A stretch of 25,857 bases of DNA, taken from contig JAGHBG010000254.1 in NCBI GenBank assembly GCA_021161105.1, positions 1 through 25,857 on the forward strand, given 5' to 3'. Of the stretch, positions 22,399 through 25,857 are shown one piece after another. The DNA is from Thermotogaceae bacterium (GTDB lineage Bacteria > Thermotogota > Thermotogae > Thermotogales > Thermotogaceae). Made by a program: the position numbers and the translations under genes. Each line of letters opens with the position of its first letter. Positions within the stretch are counted from its first letter, which is position 1. Below the pieces are notes generated by a model. That model was not told the DNA's origin and made no database searches. It saw only the letters and a list, made by a program, of their open reading frames with translations.

Positions 22399-25300
22399 TT
22401 AAAACAAGGAAAATTGGCTGGTTTCAGGAAGACCTTCCAAAACATTGTACTTTTTCATTATTTCGATATGTGCTTTGTTCACCTTGGTTCTTTTAACAAG
22501 ATCTTCTATCGAAGAAAATACTTTTTCTTCCCTTGCCTCAACTATAGATTCTGCAACGCTATCCCCCAAACCTGGAAGTTTGTTAAATGGTACTCTTAAC
22601 TTATTCCCTTCAATTAAAAACCTGGTAGCATGGGATTTTTCAATGTCAGGCGGTAAAAAATCATAACCTCTAAGCATCATCTCAAGTGCTATTTCAAGAA
22701 CAGTTTCTTCATTTTTTTCCTGAATATCTTTATCAGACGATGCTCTAAGCTGAGCAAGCCTTGATTTTATTCTTTCTTTCCCACCCAATATAGCATCTAA
22801 ATTAAATTCATCTCCTTTTATCGAAAAATACACTGAATAAAACGCAAGAGGATAGTGAACTTTAAAATATGCTATCCTGAAAGCCATGCTAACATAAGCC
22901 GCCGCATGTGCTTTCGGAAAAAGATACTTTATTTTTTTACAGGACTCTATAAACCAATTTGGAGTGTTCACTCGCTTCATTTCAACTATATCTTCGTCTG
23001 TTAAACCTTTTCCTTTTCTCACCTTTTCCATTATCTTAAATGCTTTCTTTGGTTCCATTCCCCTTTCAATTAGGAAATTCATTATATCATCTCTACAGGA
23101 TATAACTTCAGAAAGAGTCGCAACTTTTGCTTCTATAAGATCCCTGGCATTGTTTGCCCAAACGTCTGTTCCATGAGATAGTCCAGATATTCTTACAAGT
23201 TCCGCAAAAGACTTTGGCATTGTTTCCATTAGCATGTTTCTTACAAACCTCGTACCAAATTCAGGTATACCAAGTGTTCCAACGTCAGAGCCAAGTTCAT
23301 CAGGAGGAATACCCAAAGGTTCCAGAGATGAAAAAATCTTCAGGGTGTCTGGATCATTCATCGGTATAGTCATGGGATCAATGCCTGTCAAGTCTTTTAA
23401 ATGCCTGATGAAGGTTGGGTCATCATGACCCAATGCATCAAGCTTGACTATATCATCGTGTATATGTTCATAAGCAAAGTGAGTTGTAAAAACTCCTGCT
23501 TTTTTATCATTGGCTGGATATTGAATTGGTGTAAAATCGTATACTTCCTTATCCTTAGGAACTATCATAAGTCCTCCAGGATGCTGTCCTGTCGTTCTTT
23601 TAACGCCAGTTACTCCCATAACAAGTCTGTCAAATTCCGCTTTTCTTAAAGTTATTCCACTCTTTTCTTCAAAACTCTTTACAAAGCCCCTGGCACTTCT
23701 CTCAGCAATGGTGCTAATTGTACCTGCTCTATACACATGTTCTCTTCCAAAAAGCTTTTCTACGAATTTATGCGCTTTTTCCTGATACTCCCCAGAGAAA
23801 TTTAAATCTATATCTGGAACTTTATCGCCTTCAAATCCCATAAAAACTTCAAACGGTATATCCTGACCATTTCTGAACATCTCTTCTCCACAGTTGGGAC
23901 ATTTTTTCGAAGGTAAATCGTAACCTGAACCATACTCAGGATGGAACTCTACATAATGGCATTTTAGGCAAGCATAATGTGCTGGTAGTGGATTTACTTC
24001 CGTTATTCCTAAAAGATAGGCAACAAGGGATGATCCCACAGAACCTCTGGAACCCACTACATATCCATCTTTTTTAGCCTTATCTACTATTTTTTTAGCT
24101 ATTAAATAAAGAACCGCATAACCGTGATCAATAATTGCTTTTAATTCTTTATCCAGCCTCTTTTCAATAATTTCAGGTAATGGATCTCCGTATATCTCCC
24201 TAGCTCTTTTGGTTGCTATAGTTTTAACTTCCTCATCAGCTCCTTCTATTATGGGGGGGTGGAGCTTGCCTTCCACGGGTGCTATTTCCTCAATAATATC
24301 TGCAATTTTATTGGTGTTTTCTATTACAATTTCTTTTGCTACTTTTTCATCCTCAAAGATTTCCATCGCACTATCCAACATTTCTTTTGTTGTCCTCAAA
24401 TATAAATTTGAATCTTCTGTTTCCAGATTCTTCTGAGGAGCCAGAAGAGCCATACGTATCTTTTTATCCTCCGGATCTAAATAGTGAACATCTCCAGTCA
24501 TTACAACAGATATTCCTAATTTTTTTGCAAGATCATAAATTTTTTTATATATTTCTTTCATTCTTTTTCTCATAGACTCTTTGTAAACATCAAGAGGCAT
24601 AATTTCTATGAAATCATAAAACTTCATGATTTCCTGGACTTCTTCATCATTAGCTCCATCAAGTATAGCATCAACAACTTCTCCACTCATGCACGCACTA
24701 CCTATTAAAAGCCCATTTCTGTGTTTGTTCAGGACACTTTTAGGTATCTTCGGTAATGTATGAAAGTATTCTATATGGGACAGACTAACCAATTTATACA
24801 AATTTTTTAAACCTTCTTTATTCTTCACCAAAATCGTCGCATGCTTTGGTTTTACAGCTTTAACGTCCATTTTTTCCTTTAATTTGTTGAAATCTTTCAG
24901 CATCTTGATACCGAGTCTTTTTAACATAGGAAGAAATTTAATAAAAATTTTAGCAGTTATTTCTGCGTCATCCATGGCGCGATGATGGGTAAAACTACCC
25001 AATTTCAATTTATTAGCTACCTTGTCCAGTGAGTAGCTTGGCATCGTTAACAGTGCTCTGGATAAAGAAAGTGTATCTATGTAAGGATTTTTCAAATCTT
25101 TTCCCAATACTTTTTTTACCCAAGTTCTCAAAAATCTATAATCAAAATTTGCATTATGTGCTACAACAACGGCGTCTCCTAAAAACTTTAGAAAATCAGG
25201 GAGTATTTTCTCAATAGTCGGCTTATCTTTCAGCATTTCTTCACTTATCCCGGTTATTTTTTCACTTATCTTACTCATACCTTTCTTTGGCTTTATTAAA

Positions 25301-25857
25301 CTCTGAAATCTATCAACCTCTCTACCATTTTTGATCTTCACAGCACCTATCTCTATTATTTCTGATCTTTCAACATCAAGTCCCGTTGTTTCAAGATCCA
25401 CAACTACAAATTCCTGGTCTTCTATTTCGCCATCAATATCTCCATGATAGATATCTTCAACATCGTTAACTATATAACCTTCCATTCCAAATATGGGCTT
25501 AATACCAGCTGACTTTGCTTCCTTATAAAATTCTATTATTCCCTGCACATTACCATGATCAGTTAAAGCAGCTGCCCTATGTCCCCATTTCGATAGGGTT
25601 CCTACATATTGCTTTATATCAAGTACAGAATCTAAATCACTGTATTTCGAATGGACATGAAGTTCTACCCTTTTTTCTTCTGAATCATCCGTTCTCTCTC
25701 CCGGAATCCCTTTCGAAATTCCCTTAGCAATTAATACGAGCTCTCCATTCCCTATTGTTGGATCAAAGTCCAAAAGTCCTGTTGCTATAATGTAATCTCC
25801 TACGGATAGTGAATTCATCACCTTTTCGGCATTTTTTTCATTAACTCTAACTATTAT
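22399..25857 (-). CDS. polC: DNA polymerase III alpha subunit, PolC type (N-terminus outside window)
   Basis: Replicative DNA polymerase with built-in proofreading. The frame is open to the right edge, giving 1,152 visible residues; family members are usually ~1,370-1,440, so ~220-290 N-terminal residues are missing. Visible order: the end of the OB fold (GDYIIATGLLDFDP), the first part of PHP (VELHVHSKYSDLDS, ALTDHGNVQG), the inserted DEDDh exonuclease (VVDLETTGLD, ~25413-24900, with AHNANFDYRF), the rest of PHP (TGDVHYLDPED), then the polymerase with GSRGSVGSS, a four-Cys zinc site (CLKC...CPNC, 23982-23885) and the catalytic aspartates in PDIDLNFSG (~23790-23822) and KLDALGHDD. The C-terminus has a helix-hairpin-helix (KLPGLGDSVAESI) and ends in QFSLF, a sliding-clamp-binding motif. 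Confidence 0.97.
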   Translation of the reverse strand: MIVRVNEKNAEKVMNSLSVGDYIIATGLLDFDPTIGNGELVLIAKGISKGIPGERTDDSEEKRVELHVHSKYSDLDSVLDIKQYVGTLSKWGHRAAALTDHGNVQGIIEFYKEAKSAGIKPIFGMEGYIVNDVEDIYHGDIDGEIEDQEFVVVDLETTGLDVERSEIIEIGAVKIKNGREVDRFQSLIKPKKGMSKISEKITGISEEMLKDKPTIEKILPDFLKFLGDAVVVAHNANFDYRFLRTWVKKVLGKDLKNPYIDTLSLSRALLTMPSYSLDKVANKLKLGSFTHHRAMDDAEITAKIFIKFLPMLKRLGIKMLKDFNKLKEKMDVKAVKPKHATILVKNKEGLKNLYKLVSLSHIEYFHTLPKIPKSVLNKHRNGLLIGSACMSGEVVDAILDGANDEEVQEIMKFYDFIEIMPLDVYKESMRKRMKEIYKKIYDLAKKLGISVVMTGDVHYLDPEDKKIRMALLAPQKNLETEDSNLYLRTTKEMLDSAMEIFEDEKVAKEIVIENTNKIADIIEEIAPVEGKLHPPIIEGADEEVKTIATKRAREIYGDPLPEIIEKRLDKELKAIIDHGYAVLYLIAKKIVDKAKKDGYVVGSRGSVGSSLVAYLLGITEVNPLPAHYACLKCHYVEFHPEYGSGYDLPSKKCPNCGEEMFRNGQDIPFEVFMGFEGDKVPDIDLNFSGEYQEKAHKFVEKLFGREHVYRAGTISTIAERSARGFVKSFEEKSGITLRKAEFDRLVMGVTGVKRTTGQHPGGLMIVPKDKEVYDFTPIQYPANDKKAGVFTTHFAYEHIHDDIVKLDALGHDDPTFIRHLKDLTGIDPMTIPMNDPDTLKIFSSLEPLGIPPDELGSDVGTLGIPEFGTRFVRNMLMETMPKSFAELVRISGLSHGTDVWANNARDLIEAKVATLSEVISCRDDIMNFLIERGMEPKKAFKIMEKVRKGKGLTDEDIVEMKRVNTPNWFIESCKKIKYLFPKAHAAAYVSMAFRIAYFKVHYPLAFYSVYFSIKGDEFNLDAILGGKERIKSRLAQLRASSDKDIQEKNEETVLEIALEMMLRGYDFLPPDIEKSHATRFLIEGNKLRVPFNKLPGLGDSVAESIVEAREEKVFSSIEDLVKRTKVNKAHIEIMKKYNVLEGLPETSQFSLF

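Noticed and set aside
23401..23649. 82-codon plus-strand open frame inside polC
   Set aside because: Antisense to the highly conserved polymerase region, with cysteine- and serine-rich composition and no start context.

Overview
The window looks like chromosomal DNA of a member of the Thermotogota (Thermotoga and relatives). The base composition is AT-rich, ribosome binding sites of the GGAGG type are strong, genes are packed with stop/start overlaps, and several proteins match Thermotoga families as I remember them: a GH13 maltosyltransferase, a GH57 branching enzyme, a PolC-type polymerase and the maf-radC gene order. The genus cannot be fixed from sequence alone. I see no tRNA, rRNA, CRISPR array, insertion sequence or prophage.

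Layout. (1) 1-3167, plus strand: an operon entering from outside the window, with the tail of a NusG-domain-II protein, a Gx-type membrane protein, the nucleotide pyrophosphatase Maf, a divergent RadC and a TPR-like protein of unknown role. It ends at a likely bidirectional terminator. (2) 3200-5577, minus strand: a DUF4912 protein coupled to a GH57 branching enzyme, with its own promoter carrying a tandem 10-bp repeat. (3) 5715-19597, minus strand: ten closely packed co-directional genes. In transcription order they are FGGY sugar kinase, maltosyltransferase, acyl carrier protein, a large membrane-anchored Ig/beta-propeller protein, a DUF89 phosphatase, a lone DppD-type ATPase, an exported Ig-like protein, a DUF5693 membrane protein, NAD+ synthetase and an iron-type alcohol dehydrogenase. 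(4) 19853-22270, plus strand: a PadR regulator followed by an ABC-2 exporter ATPase and permease, probably autoregulated, closed by a clear intrinsic terminator. (5) 22399 to the right edge, minus strand: PolC, truncated at its N-terminus by the window end.

How the genes may work together. Storage or dietary alpha-glucan handling (branching enzyme, maltosyltransferase, sugar kinase) shares a stretch of chromosome with redox cofactor supply (NAD+ synthetase) and fermentation (alcohol dehydrogenase). A block of envelope proteins of unknown function is embedded in the same gene run. The most notable single observation is that the NAD+ synthetase keeps its synthetase domain, but its glutaminase domain has glycine where the catalytic cysteine should be. 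The best candidate for an undescribed system is the embedded envelope block (large Ig/propeller protein, DUF89, lone DppD, Ig-like exported protein, DUF5693).

Family assignments were made by reading motifs and recalling known proteins; no database search was run.
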